DNA from: Pyropia haitanensis
Taxonomy: Eukaryota; Rhodophyta; Bangiophyceae; Bangiales; Bangiaceae
Length of the DNA: 64,000 bases
Direction: 5' to 3'
Assembly (NCBI GenBank): GCA_008729055.1
Contig: SDUX01000001.1
Location: 1,364,001 to 1,428,000 of the forward strand
Part shown: in pieces, positions 43,452 to 55,008 of the stretch
Layout: each line of letters starts with the position of its first letter
Position numbering within the stretch: position 1 is the first letter of the stretch
Position numbers and translations under genes: made by a program
The notes under the pieces: generated by a model
Databases searched by the model: none
Seen by the model: only the letters and a program-made list of their open reading frames with translations
What the model was told of the DNA's origin: nothing

Positions 43452-46400
43452 GGGGCGGATCGGCCGGCGTGTCGCCGCCGCCGCCGCGCGCGGCCGAGTG
43501 GCGCGGGTGGGACACGCCTCATACTCGCGGCGAGGAGGGGGGGGGGCGGTGGCGTCCGCCCCCTTTTTGGCGCCGCCGCCGCCACGCGCGCGCGCGCGCG
43601 CGCGCTCGCTCGCGCGCTCGCGCGGCCGCCGGCGCGGCCGCGCGGCCGCGCGCGCCGGCAGGCGGCGGCCCGCGGCGGTCGGGTGGCGGAAGGGGCGCGG
43701 CCGGGTGGCGGCGTGGCGCCGCTTTGGGGAGAATGACACTGGCGGCCGGCGGCGCTGCTGGGGGGGGGGGGTGTGGCGCGCCAATCGGACCGCTGGTGGC
43801 GCGAATGGGGCGGCGGGGGGGGGGGGGTGGCCCGTGGCGCGCGCGGGAGCCGGCGCTGATGAGCGGTCGACCGACGTTGACGTCGATCGACGGGAGGGGC
43901 TCGCCGACCAAATAAAGGAGTGGCAGACGAGGGGGCGACCGCGGGTGTGGGAGTTTGGGAAGGGGGAGTTGCGTCACCACAGATCATTACGTGACTGCAG
44001 TAAACGTCAACGATTCGTGTCAGGGTTGGGTGTCGGAATCGGTGTCGGAGAGTCCAACAGTGGGCGGGTGTGGCGGCGCACGGCAATGTCAACATTTTGA
44101 GTGTCCTCGGGTGGGACACGGCGCCCGGCGGGCCCGGGGGGGCCAACCACACCTTTCAAACAAGGGAGGGGGGGTGCGCGTGGGCCCGCGCGGAAGCCGC
44201 CACCGCCTCTGTCCTTGTTTTCTTTCTTTCTGTCTGCACGCCCCAGCGCTGGGATGCGCCAAGGCGGCAGACAACAGAGGGGGGTGCGGGGGGGGGGGGT
44301 GGGGGGGGGGTCGTGATCCGTTGCCGCCGCGCCCGCCACGCGCTACGCTGCCGCGCCTCGGTGCGCGCACGTGCCCCTGCCGCGCACCGCCAGCGCGCAG
44401 CGAGCTGTTGGATGGCCACCTCGCCACGAGGGGGGACTACTAGGGTGCTCCCGTGGGACGCGTCGACCCGTGGTGTGGCGGGCTTGGTGGCGTTTGGCGT
44501 CGCGCTCGGGACGGGTGTGGTGCGGAGGTGCGCCGGCCCAGGCTGACAGCGCGCTGACAACCTCCCGATGGCTGCGTCCGTGTCGTCGCAAGCACCGTGT
44601 GGGACGGGCCGCCTTGGAAGCGGGGGTGGGGTGTGGCGGTGGGACACGGCCCTCCCCACGGCGGCGGGACGGCGCGACCGTCGTCCCACACGACGGGGGC
44701 CGAGGCTGGGACACCCCCCGCCACCGCACCGTCGCTGACGTAGCCGCGGCAGCGTTGGCCTACGCGGCAATGTCCGGCGGGCTCGTCTGGTGTGGCTGGC
44801 GCTGCGCGGCGGGTCTCTGTGGGGGCCCCCCGTGTGGGGGGAGGGGGGAGGAGAACAGGGCGGCGGCCGGGACTGGAGCAGGGGGGGGGGGTTGTGGCTG
44901 CGCCGCCTGATCCTTGCTACGGTCAGGCGGCGTGGTGGGGGGGGGGTGCTCGAGGTCGCCCAGCGGACTTCGCAGGCCCGTGGAGGCGGGGGGGGAGGGG
45001 TGCGCCACGCGGTGGCCGCCGCCACTGCGGATCCCGCCGCGGGCGGGTCCTCTGCGAGCGACGCCCCCACCCACCCCCGCGTGGGGGTCTGTCAACACGG
45101 ATGCGGGGCGACCCCCCCTGGCGCCCTGCGCCCCCACCCGGGACGTCCCACCCCTCCCAGCTGAGCCACCCCGACGCGGCTTTCGGTGTGACAACCACCA
45201 CAGGGTGGGGGGGGAGGCGTGTCCGGCATTGTGTCGGACCGCCCGCTTCGCAGCAGCGTGCATCACGAGGCGAGCCACCCGCCGGGGCGTGGCCACCACC
45301 CGATTCGACCAGCCGGCTTTGGGCTGTGGCTTTGAACAGGGGGCCGAGGCGGGGCGGCGAGGGCGTGGGCCGCACGACGGGGCCCGCCCACCCCCACACC
45401 CCAAGCACCTGCCCGCCCTTGCCCGCAGTGTGTGTGGCCGGCACGAGCCACCTCAACTGACCCGGCGCGTGGCGGTCGTCGCGGAGGTGCGGTGGTGTGG
45501 CCCGCCTCGCCCCCCCCGCCCCCCCCCCCGCCCCACGCGCCGTCGGTGGCTGTCGACGCGCGTGTCCGCCGGCGGACCCCCCCCTCGCACCCCGTCTTGC
45601 GACGGCGGGACGGCCGCCGCCGCCGCGGCGGCCGACGCCGCGGCCACCGCCCGCCGCGCACCCCACACGCGGGGTCTCGCTCGTCACTGCGCGCCGTGCG
45701 CGTGCCGCCGCCACTGCCGTCGCTGTCTTGGTGCCCCAGCACGGGGTTGTGGCGCCCCCGGACGGGGGACAGTCAAGCAGGAGCCCACAGCGCGAGGACG
45801 CGCGCCGGGGGGGGGAGCGTGCGGGTGGCGGTCGTGGAACCCGCCGTCGCCGCCGCTGCCGCCCAGGGCGAGGCGCCGTCCGCCCCCGTGCTGGGGAAGA
45901 AAAGGGGGGGGCGCGCCGCGCTGTGTCATGGGCGGCCCACGACGCCGTGACGGGGGTGCGGCGGTGCGCGCCGCGGCGGCGCTGACAGCGCACTCGGCGG
46001 GCGACGCGGGGGATCGGGCGGGGTCGGGGGTACAGGCCTGTCTGTTGCCTCTCGTAGCGGCCCTCAACAGACAACGGGGTGGCGGACACCTCGGAGGAGC
46101 CGCCCTCCACAGACGAGATGGCCGACCCCCAGAAGAGGGCGGCCTGCCCTTCCGAACGGGGACCCGCTGCGCACCCTTCTTCCCAATTCATGATGGTCTC
46201 GGTCGTCTCATTTCTTTGGCCCTCACGGGTGGGCAGCAGAGCGGAGATGTGGTCGAGCTGAACGCCCCAAGCCCCGGGGTAGCCCCCGCCGACGCGCAAA
46301 GAAGCGGGGCATGGGCCTGCCACACCTTCCGGTCCGTCTGGTCTGCGGGAGGGCCGCGAAAGCCAAGACGCGCAGCAACGGCGGGGACCTCCTCCCTCCG

Positions 46401-46680
46401 CCCTTGCTTCCCCCACTCCACCCACAACGTCTCACAGAGCGAGATGAAAAGAGATCTCCTCAGCACCTTCCCGCCGCCGAGACGCTCAGGCCGCAGACTG
46501 GTTCCACCGTCGTCTGGTGGACCCCACCACCGGTCGGCCCCGCCAGCGCTGGTCCAACCCCGCCGCATGCCCGTGCTCCGCCGTCGGCCGACGAGCAACG
46601 GTGCCACCCCCGCTGCTGCTGCCGCCTCCCGCGGCCGCCCCGTCGGCCGCCGCACCCCCAACCCACCCCAGCCCGTCTCA
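41968..46680. other. 4.7-kb spacer, no supported gene
   Basis: This is the longest gene-free stretch. Bases 42000-43850 and 44250-46000 are GC-only low complexity. Bases 43860-44110 and 46030-46450 are lower in GC and contain unrecognised ORF fragments (46188-46661 minus is the most natural looking). A (CG)10 tract lies at 43585-43604. I see no splice-linked exon series, tRNA or terminal repeats. Confidence 0.35.
43585..43604. repeat. (CG)10 alternating tract
   Basis: Pure alternating CG followed by CTCGCTCGCGCGCTCGCGCGG. Such purine-pyrimidine alternation favours Z-DNA under supercoiling. Confidence 0.85.
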
Positions 46681-47919
46681 TCACGCCGTCGTCGTGTCCG
46701 AGACTGTCGCCCATGCCGCCACCACCGCCGCCGCGACCGCCTTGGCCACCGGCCGGGATGCCGTCCACGCGAGCGTCACGTCGGGGAGGGACCAGATGGG
46801 CGCCGTCGCCCAGCCCACCTCCGCGTCGTCCAGTGCCTCGATGCCGGCCACGTCGGGCGGCGGCAGCGCGTCGTCGCCGGCCGCGGCGGCGGCGGCGGCG
46901 GTGAAGAGGGGGACGAGCGTGGCGGGGGAGGGGAGGTGCGGCTCCCCGCGGAGGGGGGACAGGTCTACCACCACCGTGTCCTGTGAAAGGCGAGGTGTGG
47001 TGTGGGGATGGCGAGCGAGAAGGGGTAAAACGGGACCAGACCAGACATCAAGAAACAGGTCAGACAAGAGACGGGACGAAGAGTACAGGCACACGGTAAT
47101 TGCACGAGCGGGAGAGCGTTCACGGGGTGGTTGATGGCCTCAGCGGATACACGTCAGTCCGTCTTCCAGCACAGGTGGTCAGCCGTAGCGCCGCCCACCC
47201 CCCCCCCATCAACGACGGACAAAAGCGACGGCAACAACACCCAGCGCCACCCCCACCCTTCCCCCGTCTCTGCCCCAAACGCACATTCCCATCCGCCGCC
47301 TTGCGCACCCCCACCGCCGGCACCCCCCCCGCGGCGTCACACCACGCGCGCCACGTATTCCCCAGCGGGCTCCCCTTGCGCTCCCGCCGCCCGCCCGCGC
47401 CGCGCGTGACGAGCACCCCCGCCCGGCGGGCGCGGTCAAACGCGGCCGCCTCGTCCGCGTTGAGCCGGTGGGGGACCGCGCGGGAGCCGGTGCCACGCGC
47501 CTTGGCCGCCTGCCCGCGGGCGAGGCGGAGGACGTCGGCGGGGGTGGGCCGCCAGGCGGGCTTGTCGGGGGGCGTAGCGGGGGCTTGGGGGGCGTCTTCC
47601 GGCGGCGGCGGCGCTGCCGCTGCGCCCGAGGTGCTCGAGGTACCCGCCGCCGCCGCGTCATTCGCGGTAGAGGGTGGTGGTGGCGGCGTCGACGGCGGCG
47701 GCGGTGGGGCAGCCGACGCCCACACCGCCGCCCGCCGCCGGGCAGGGACGCCGGCCACGGCGGAACAGCCAGTGGGGCGGGAGGCCAGGGGGGGGGCGGG
47801 AGCCACGCGGTGGCGCGCCGCCCGCCAAGGGCGACCGTCGCGGCCGCCGCGGCAAAAGCGGCGGCGGCGGCGGTGGCGGCGGGGCGGCGGCCAGTCGCTA
47901 CGGGAGCACGGACCGCCAT
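46681..47919 (-). CDS. Conserved plastid-type protein, similar to plant At1g18060-like family
   Basis: The ATG at 47919 starts MAVRAPVATGRRPAATAAAA, a plausible chloroplast transit peptide continuing GGRRATAWLP. The frame shifts at the G9 run 47788-47796 and then gives a Pro/Ala-rich linker and the conserved part: HRLNADEAAAFDRARRAGVL, GRRERKGSPLGNTWRAWCDA and GGVPAVGVRKAADGN. Exon 1 ends at 47285 with a GTGCGT donor. Exon 2 (46980-46681) starts after CTTTCACAG with DTVVVDLSPLRG and continues VGWATAPIWSLPDVTLAW and SRPVAKAVAAAVVAAWATV. NADE...ARR.G, RKGSPL.N..R.WCDA, VVVDLSPLR and ..PIW.LP are blocks I remember from an uncharacterised land-plant chloroplast family. Function is not established here. 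It supports a photosynthetic host. Confidence 0.75.
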
Positions 47920-48708
47920 CGCGACGGAGAAAGGGAGGAAGGGAGGACGGGGGAGAAGAGAAGAGTGTCGAGAGGGTGAAAGTGAGGCACTCTAGGTAGC
48001 CGATGGTCGGGCGAAAGGCGGGCGTCGCGGCCGGCCGCGCTCATGGATGAGGGGAAGGTGATGGGGCTCGTCTTCTTCCACCGACACGAGCCGCCTCAAC
48101 CACAAGCCACATTCGTAGAGTTACAAAGGATAAGCTGGAAATTGAAAACAATTATATCACGCAATACATCCCGTGGGCAAACGAGAGAAATGGAGGACAT
48201 GCAAAAGAGAGTGTCTCGTACAGGACAGTACGTGTGGGTGGAGAGACAGCAACAGCTGACACACGCCGTCTCGACGTCCGTTCAGCTCACAGCACACGCC
48301 GCTACCAACAAAAGCGAACGCACCAGCATCAGTACGTGCAGCACGTACGTATATCTCTGCATAGTGTGTTTTTATTCACCCCAAGCACCCAAGCACAGTC
48401 ACTCACGCTACCCATGTACGAGGAAAGCCGACGCCAGTTCCCGAGCCGACACAAGGAAAAAGCTCTACATGAAACACGACAGACACGGAGAACAGCCAGA
48501 CTGACAAGAAAACACAAGCCGTCACACAGAAAGAAAACGCCCCACAACCACGCACGGGCCGACAGCAGCACCGCTTTCTCCTCTGGGCAATGGCGCTGCC
48601 TGCCCAACACGCCCCCCCTCCCTCCGCCCGGTCTCCCCCACCCCAACCCACTATCCACAGTCCACAGCCGCCCCCCCACTTGGCCGCCCGCCCTGCCCGC
48701 CCCACGCG
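47920..48708 (-). other. Lower-GC spacer, likely 3' untranslated region of the lycopene cyclase gene
   Basis: Bases 48100-48550 are among the most A/T-rich in the window (for example AATTGAAAACAATTATATCA on the plus strand). ORFs here are not recognisable. The segment lies directly downstream of the cyclase stop on the minus strand. Confidence 0.4.
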
Positions 48709-50233
48709 CTACTGCCGGTTCTCCCCCTGCTCTTCCCGTGCAGAGTCGCCCAGCCGCGCCAGCCACAGCGGCAGCACCGAGCGGATCAGCTTCCACCGGC
48801 CCGTCGTGACAATCCCGCGCAGCAGCCCCCCCCGGATGCGGTTGGACGCCTGGAGGAAAAAGACAAACGCAAACGTGGCCCGCTCGCTCGGCCGCTCCAG
48901 CCGGAAGCTGAGGAAGCCCGCCCAGAGGGGCTGCGGCAGCCGGAAAAAGGCGGCGAAAAACTCCTTCATCGCGCCCAGGTCCAGGCCCGCCAGCAGGTCG
49001 GCGCCAAAGAGGAGGAAGTCCCGCTCCCGGATGCGCGACTCGGACCACAGGTGCGCCCACGCGGCGGCCGCCACCGTGTCGGCCGGTGCCAGCGGTGGTG
49101 GCGGCGCGTCCGCCGCATTCCTTCCCCGACGAGACGCCCCCGCCGCGGGTGTCCGCAACGCAGTGGCAATCTCCCCCGCGAGCGACTCGGCAAGCGACAG
49201 CGTGCGGGCAACCATGTAGCCCGTGGCAGGGTGGACGAGGCAGGCAGACCCCCCAAAGCCCACCACCCGCTGGCCGAGCAGCGGCACTGAGCCGCCCAGC
49301 GGGATCAGAGAGTACTCCTCCTCCACCACCGACTTGACGGTGACGCCCAGGTGCGCGAGCCGCTTGTTCAGCCGCTCCCGCAGCGTCTCAAACGGCATCG
49401 CTTCCGGCAAGATGATCGACGTCTCCTCCAGGAACACCCGGTTCCTATCCGTGGGAAACACGTAGAGAAAGGTGGGCGCCGCCGACGAGGCCGCCACGTC
49501 CGCCGCGTCGCCCTGCATGTGGTCGTCCCGAAAGTCCATCAGCAGCATCTCGTCCAGGGGGAAGGGGTGGCCCTCCACGACCGCCTCGATGCCATAGGCG
49601 GCCTGGAAGCCGGGGCTGTAGCCGGGGGAGGTCTGCACAAACCGCAGTGCGTGGCCGGTCGCGTCCACTACCAGCCGCGTCCGCAGCTGTCGTGGCGCAC
49701 GCGCCGGCGGTGGCGGCGGTTGTGGGCCACCGGTGTCCCCCCTGGCGGGCGGCGCCCGCGGGCGGCCCTCGACAAACGTCACCGTCGAGTGCGTCTCGGT
49801 AGTGTGCTCCACCGCCGTCACGTTGGCCCGCTCAATGACGACGCCCCCCGCCGCACAGCGCTCCAGCAGCCGCGCCTTGAGCTTCACCCGGTCCACCCGC
49901 AGGTAGGGCCGGTCGAGCACCACCGGCGCAGCGGCCGCGTCGCCCCCTTCGGCAGCAGACGGCACGTAGATGGTGGTCGTCGGGTAGGTGGACGTTGCGC
50001 AGTCGCCCAGCCCGAGGGGCTCAAACTCGTCTGCCCACACCCCATAGTGGTTGGGCCACGGCACGTCGATAGACGCGTCGAGGGCGGCGACGCTCAGGCC
50101 CGTAGCGCCAAGGGCGGCGGCCAGGGACAGGCCCGCCGGCCCACCCCCAATGACCGTCACGTCATACGTGCGCAACGGGGCCGCAGCCGCATCCGCCGCC
50201 GCCGACGGTGCCGTCGTTGGCGCCGCTGGGACT

Positions 50234-50265
<32 letters not shown>

Positions 50266-50526
50266 GGCCGTCGACGACGCCGTCGCCGCCGCCGCTGCCG
50301 CCGACACGGTCGTCACGGGGGTAGGGGTGGGGGTAGGCGGCGGCGCGGCGGCCGCGCCGCGCGGCGGCCACACCCCGCGCGGCGGTCGCACCGCGTCGGC
50401 GCCCGCCGACCGGCTGGTCGCGACCACCGACACGCGCGGGCGGAGGCGGCAGGCCCGGCGGGGCGCGCGGCTGGCCGCCGCCGGCGCCCGCGCGGGGACG
50501 GGCAGGAAGGCCGCGGCGGGCGACAT
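48709..50526 (-). CDS. Plant-type lycopene cyclase (beta or epsilon)
   Basis: 605 residues from the ATG at 50526 (MSPAAAFLPVPARAPAAASR), chosen over an in-frame ATG at 50577 because it begins a typical transit peptide; no introns. Lycopene cyclases close the ionone rings of lycopene in plastid membranes, leading to beta- or alpha-carotene. The FAD-binding motif DVTVIGGGPAGLSLAAALG follows a poly-Ala linker. Then come YGVWADEFEPLGLGDC, LDRPYLRVDRVKLKARLLERC, VVDATGHALRFV, LLMDFRDDHM, PTFLYVFPTDRNRVFLEET, AMPFETLRERLNKRL, VEEEYSLIPLGGSVP, HPATGYMVARTLS and, at the end, RERDFLLFGADLL with FFRLPQPLWAGFLSFRL. LDRPY.RV...KLKA and YMVART recall beta-cyclases, whereas AMPFE.L, EEEYSLIP and FFRLP..LW.GFL recall epsilon-cyclases, so the ring specificity cannot be set by eye. 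It is divergent from the hydrolase gene. Confidence 0.92.
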
Positions 50527-51736
50527 GGTCGCCGCCGCCACGGGCACGCACCACCCGGGGGAGGGGCACCCCAGCACGAGAGGAAGAGGGCGGCCGCGGG
50601 GTGGGGAGAACTAGAGAGTGTGGGCGCCGCAGTGGGGGACCGAGGTAGAGGGGGGGGGCGGAGAAGAGGGTGGGGCGGCGACAGGGGAGGGGGAAAGAGG
50701 GCACAAAGGAGAGAGGAAGCTGCGAGTGGGGAGGGTAGGACAGGGAAGGAAAGGGAGGTGCGATGACAGGGTCGGTAGCAGCCACAGTGGGTGGATCCAG
50801 GTGCGAGGCGAGGGCGCGTCCGACGCCGGCACCCCGCCCACGCGCGCGCGGCCGTGGAGGCGCCGCCGCTCCGTCTCGGCCGCGGGCGGGTCGGCCGCGC
50901 GGCGCGGTGGCGGGTGGCGGGCGGGATCTCCAAAATCGGCGACGCTGGCGCGGGCCGACGCCCTGCTGGGCGACCCGCCCCGTGGCTGGCCGCGGTTCCC
51001 CGCGGGCGGCAAGACGGCACGTGGGCCGGGTGCGCGGCCGCCCACCCCCGCGGTGCGACCCGTCTGGGACGGTCTCGGGGTCGCGCAGCTCGGCTTGAGC
51101 TCAAGACGATCCACCTTGCTGTCAGACGAGTCAGCAATTGCAACAAGTATAACAAGGAGTTTCGCACGAGAGACAACGCACCACTGGAATCGCAGATTTG
51201 GCCAGACTCATCTCCCTGTATCTCAGTGGTAGCCAATCATATGTCCTCGTTGGCAGCTCTGCAACCGCACTGGCAGAAGCGTCCACGAGAGGCGTGGCAT
51301 GCAAAAGTAGTAGTTAATCTGTCGGCGTCGAGTCGACTTGGTGTACCTACGCGCCGCAGAGGGGATACACACCAAGGCTGATTGGACGGATTGGGTCGTT
51401 GTGGGTGGAGGTCACCCGCATCCCCCCGCCTGCCTACCGCCGCCGCCTTCCCCGCCGCGCCTCCCCCCCCGCCTGCCATCCGCCACCTCTGCTTGCCTAC
51501 CCTTCCCCCCCCCCCGACTATTGAATCCGACCCGCCATCACCGTCGACGGCCGCCGCCGCCCGCTGCTGCCGCCCCACGCCACCAGTTGCGGCGCCTCCC
51601 CCCCCCGATCGCGGCCCACGCCGGCCGGCGTGCGGCCAGTCCCGGGCTGCCCCCCCGTCCGCAGCCGCTGCCTGCCTGCCTGCCCGCCCGCCCGCCCGCC
51701 CGCCTGCCGGACGCGGCGCGCGCGCGCGACCAGGCC
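50527..51736. other. 1.2-kb divergent intergenic region (lycopene cyclase / alpha-beta hydrolase)
   Basis: Bases 51100-51400 are lower in GC (CAATTGCAACAAGTATAACA and neighbours). The rest is G- or C-rich. It is probably promoter sequence for both genes; no definite element was identified. Confidence 0.35.
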
Positions 51737-52861
51737 ATGGCCGCGTTTGTGTCGACCGGCGTCACGCCGCTGCCCGCGGGCGGGTGGGCTGCCCGCCGCG
51801 CCGCTGGTGGCGCTGGCAACCGCGCCGGCGGCGGCGCCGCCGCGGCCGCGTCGCGCCGCTGCCACCGTGCCGCCGCGCTCGGCCGCGGTGGTGGCTGGGC
51901 GGCGGGCGCTACGGGCGGTGGGCCCGGCACCGCGGCGGCCGCCGCGGCCGCCCGCCGCGCGCGCGGCGGGGCGGCGGCCCCCACGTGCACGGCGGCAGAG
52001 CCGCCGTCGTCGGGCCCCCCCCCGTCAACGCCGACGACGCCCGCCAAGGCGCAACTCCACGTTGGGCGGGGCAACTCTATCGACGTGGACGGGCGGTCCA
52101 TCTCGTTTGACTATTGGCCCGGCACGGAGGCGTACCCGACCGTCGTGTACTTGCCCGGCTTTTTCTACGCCCGCTCCCGCACGGCCAAGGCCAACGCGCT
52201 CGAAATCTTTTGCAAGCGCCGCGCGCAGCCGTTCCTCGTCCAAGAGTACTCGGGGGTGGGCCGGTCGGAGGGGGCCTTTGCAGAGGGCACCCTGACGCGG
52301 TGGATGGGGGAGTGCGTGGCCATCCTCGACGCGGTTGTGCCCCCGGGCGGCAAGGCGGTGCTCGTCGGCTCGGGCATTGGCGGGTGGATGGCGCTGCACG
52401 TGGCGCAGATGCGGCCGGACGTGGTCGTCGGCATCGTCGGCGTGTCGGCCGACCCGGACTTTACCGAGGACCTCCTCCGCCCGGCGCTGACGGACGCCCA
52501 GCGGGCGACGCTCGAGACGGATGGGCAGCTGGTGCTCCAGTGGGGCTTCCGCGACTATGTGCTGTCGCAGGCGCTGATGGAGGACGCGAAGAAGTGGTGT
52601 GTCATGGGCGGCGGCGACGCGTCGCTCGACGTCCGCGTGCCGGTGCGGCTCATCCACGGGCTCGCCGACGAGGAGGTGCCGCCGGAGCGGGCGCTGACGC
52701 TCGCGCGCGTCCTCGCGTCTGAGGACGTGTCGGTGCGGCTGATCAAGGGGGGCGACCACACGCTCGAGACCGACGCGGACTTTGGCATGATGTGGGGGGC
52801 GGTGTGTGAGATCTGTGACGCGTACTTTGAGTACGACCTGCGGTCGCCCATGTCGGGCTAA
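51737..52861 (+). CDS. ABHD10-like alpha/beta-hydrolase lacking the serine nucleophile
   Basis: 374 residues, one exon, ATG at 51737 (caggccATGG). The first about 110 residues are Ala/Arg/Gly-rich (MAAFVSTGVTPLPAGGWAAR), consistent with plastid or mitochondrial targeting. The hydrolase fold reads ISFDYWPGTEAYPTVVYLPG, FFYARSRTAKANALE, VQEYSGVGRSEGAFAEGTL and LTRWMGECVAILDAVV, then the nucleophile elbow LVGSGIGGWMALHVAQMRP and GIVGVSADPDF. ABHD10-type enzymes carry GSSLGGW here, where the second Ser attacks the ester. In this protein residue 213 at that position is Gly (GSGIGG), while the acid (Asp311 in HGLADEEVP) and the His (341 in GGDHTLE) remain. Relatives remove acyl groups or hydrolyse acyl-glucuronides. 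Either the preceding Ser212 has taken over or the protein is non-catalytic. Confidence 0.88.
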   Translation: MAAFVSTGVTPLPAGGWAARRAAGGAGNRAGGGAAAAASRRCHRAAALGRGGGWAAGATGGGPGTAAAAAAARRARGGAAAPTCTAAEPPSSGPPPSTPTTPAKAQLHVGRGNSIDVDGRSISFDYWPGTEAYPTVVYLPGFFYARSRTAKANALEIFCKRRAQPFLVQEYSGVGRSEGAFAEGTLTRWMGECVAILDAVVPPGGKAVLVGSGIGGWMALHVAQMRPDVVVGIVGVSADPDFTEDLLRPALTDAQRATLETDGQLVLQWGFRDYVLSQALMEDAKKWCVMGGGDASLDVRVPVRLIHGLADEEVPPERALTLARVLASEDVSVRLIKGGDHTLETDADFGMMWGAVCEICDAYFEYDLRSPMSG

Positions 52862-53431
52862 GGGGATGCGAGCGTGTGTGGGTTTGATGGGGTGAGTGGG
52901 GGTGCGTGCGGTGCGTGGGAGGACAAAAACAGAGGAGCGAGGCAGGGGTTGCGCGGGACATCAAAGTGCCAGTCTTGGGGCGGTGGCGGGCTAGAGTGGG
53001 CGGGGGGGGGGGGGTGTTTGGAAATGGGGGCGGTCATCCAGTGGAGAGGGGGCGCAAGGCGAAGTGGTGCCAGAGGTGGCGGAGCAAGCAAAGGGGAGAC
53101 GTGACGAGCGGCGAAGATTGGGGCATTGACCTGCGAGCGGGGGGCGTACGGGGTGCGTGTGGTGGGCTGGCGGCTGCGACGCGACTGCATGGCGAGGGCT
53201 TGCGCACAGCCGACGGTAGCGCCGCGGCGTGCACGGCGGGCTGTTGGCGCGCACTGGCCCGCCTTTACTTTTCCCGTCTTTGCAGCCACCGTCCCGCCCG
53301 CCGCGTACGCAGCGGGCGAGCCCAGTCCCGCGTCCACCTGGGCAACACAAAAAAAAAAAAAAAAAGAAGAAAATAAATGGGCAAGCACGAATGCCAGCGG
53401 CAGGCGCGAGCGCCCGACGGCCGCACCGTCG
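52862..53431. other. Spacer with A-rich tract, no gene seen
   Basis: An A17 tract with AAGAAGAAAATAAATGG lies at 53348-53381. It follows the hydrolase stop and abuts the 3' end of the convergent minus-strand gene. It probably contains both 3' untranslated regions. Confidence 0.4.
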
Positions 53432-53700
53432 TCAGCTCCCTCCCTGACCACCACCCGGCGGCGGCGGCATCGGCGGCGGCGGCGGCCGCGCCCGTCGCCG
53501 CCGTGCGCCCGGCGTCTCGGCCAGGAGCACCCCCCCCCCCGCCGCCCATGGCGCCACAAACGGCAGCCGCGGCGGGACGAGCGGCCGCCGGGGGAGCGCC
53601 CACACCTCGCCGCCACCGGCACCGCCACCGCCACCCCCACCGCCGCCACCCACAGACGGGCCCGACGGCAGCGACGGCGGCGGCGGCGGCTGCGTCAGCG

Positions 53701-53743
<43 letters not shown>

Positions 53744-54883
53744 GTGCGACACGGGCGGCGCGGCGCGGGCGTAGGGAAAGTCGGGGAGCCCCGCCGGCGG
53801 CACGACGCCCCCCGCCGCCGCGGCGGAGCGGTTGAGGAGGCCGCGGAGGGCGTCGGCGGGCGCCGACGACGCGGCACGGCGGGCGCGCACCTCGTCGGCG
53901 ACGCGGCGGAGGTGGGCCTGCTGGTCCTGGTCAAAGAAGAGCTGTGACGGGATGGCGGGGGGGGGACAGCGTGCGCCAGCGCCAGATCCGGTCGCACAGA
54001 GGGTGGCACAAGCAGAGGGGCACACGCGCGAGCGGCGAGTGAGCGAGACGCGGCACAGGCGCGGCGTCCACAGCAGCGCATCCACAGACAGCCGCCACGC
54101 TGCCTGGCGGCCGACGCACGCCATCGCCACGGTCGGCACTGCGCATGGCGGAGCGGGTGCCAACAGGGGCGCCCCCCTCCCCCTCGCCCCACCCTGTCCC
54201 AGCCCCGCCAGCACCGTTGCATCATTCCCACAGCACCGGCGGGCACCCCCCCCCCCCCGGCAATCCCATCGTACCCGCCCACCCCCCCCCGCCCCCCCCC
54301 CCCTTCCCAAACGTACCGACATGACCGTCGTCGGCCGGTGGGCCTCGACGAGTGGCACCACCCGCACCGCCTGGCGCAGCCGCGCCCCCCAGCCCGGCGC
54401 CCCCCGGCCCGGCGGGGGGTCCCCCCCCCACACGCGGACCCCCCCCGGCACCCCCCCCCCCCCAGCGTCAGCTCCCCCCCCCCACGCCGACCCACCCCCC
54501 CCCCCCCATCCCCCCCAGCCCGACCAGCGGCAGCCGCAGCCCGAGGCGCACCTCTGGCACGACCTGCAGGCGGAGCCACGGCGCGGCCGCCGCCTCGACG
54601 CCAAAGCCGAGGCCCGACACGCCGTCCGCGGTGGCGGCGGCGACCATCCACGCGACGAGCCGGCGGGACACGTGGATGCGCGCGTCGATCGCCGCGCCGG
54701 GGGTGGGGTGCACGAGCAGCCGGAGGGCGGGCAGCGTCGGCGACAGGAGGCGCACGCCGCGGCGGCCGCCGCTGGGGGGGGGGGGGGGGGCTCGCCCCGC
54801 CCGCCGTCGCGGGGGTGCCCGCCGCCCGACCGGGCGGCGGGGGGAGGCGGGGGAGGGGGGGGAGGGGGGGGGCACCCCCGACC

Positions 54884-54926
<43 letters not shown>

Positions 54927-54976
54927 GGCCACCGCCGGCAGCGGCGGGCGGCGGCGGCGGCGGCAGGCGCGACCGG

Positions 54977-55008
<32 letters not shown>

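Noticed and set aside
42347..43915. Overlapping plus- and minus-strand ORFs
   Set aside because: Pro/Arg/Gly-only sequences interrupted by homopolymers, without any recognisable segment.
48043..48504. 153-residue ORF of normal composition
   Set aside because: Lies in the A/T-rich segment directly 3' of the lycopene cyclase; it has no similarity I can name and is most likely untranslated sequence.
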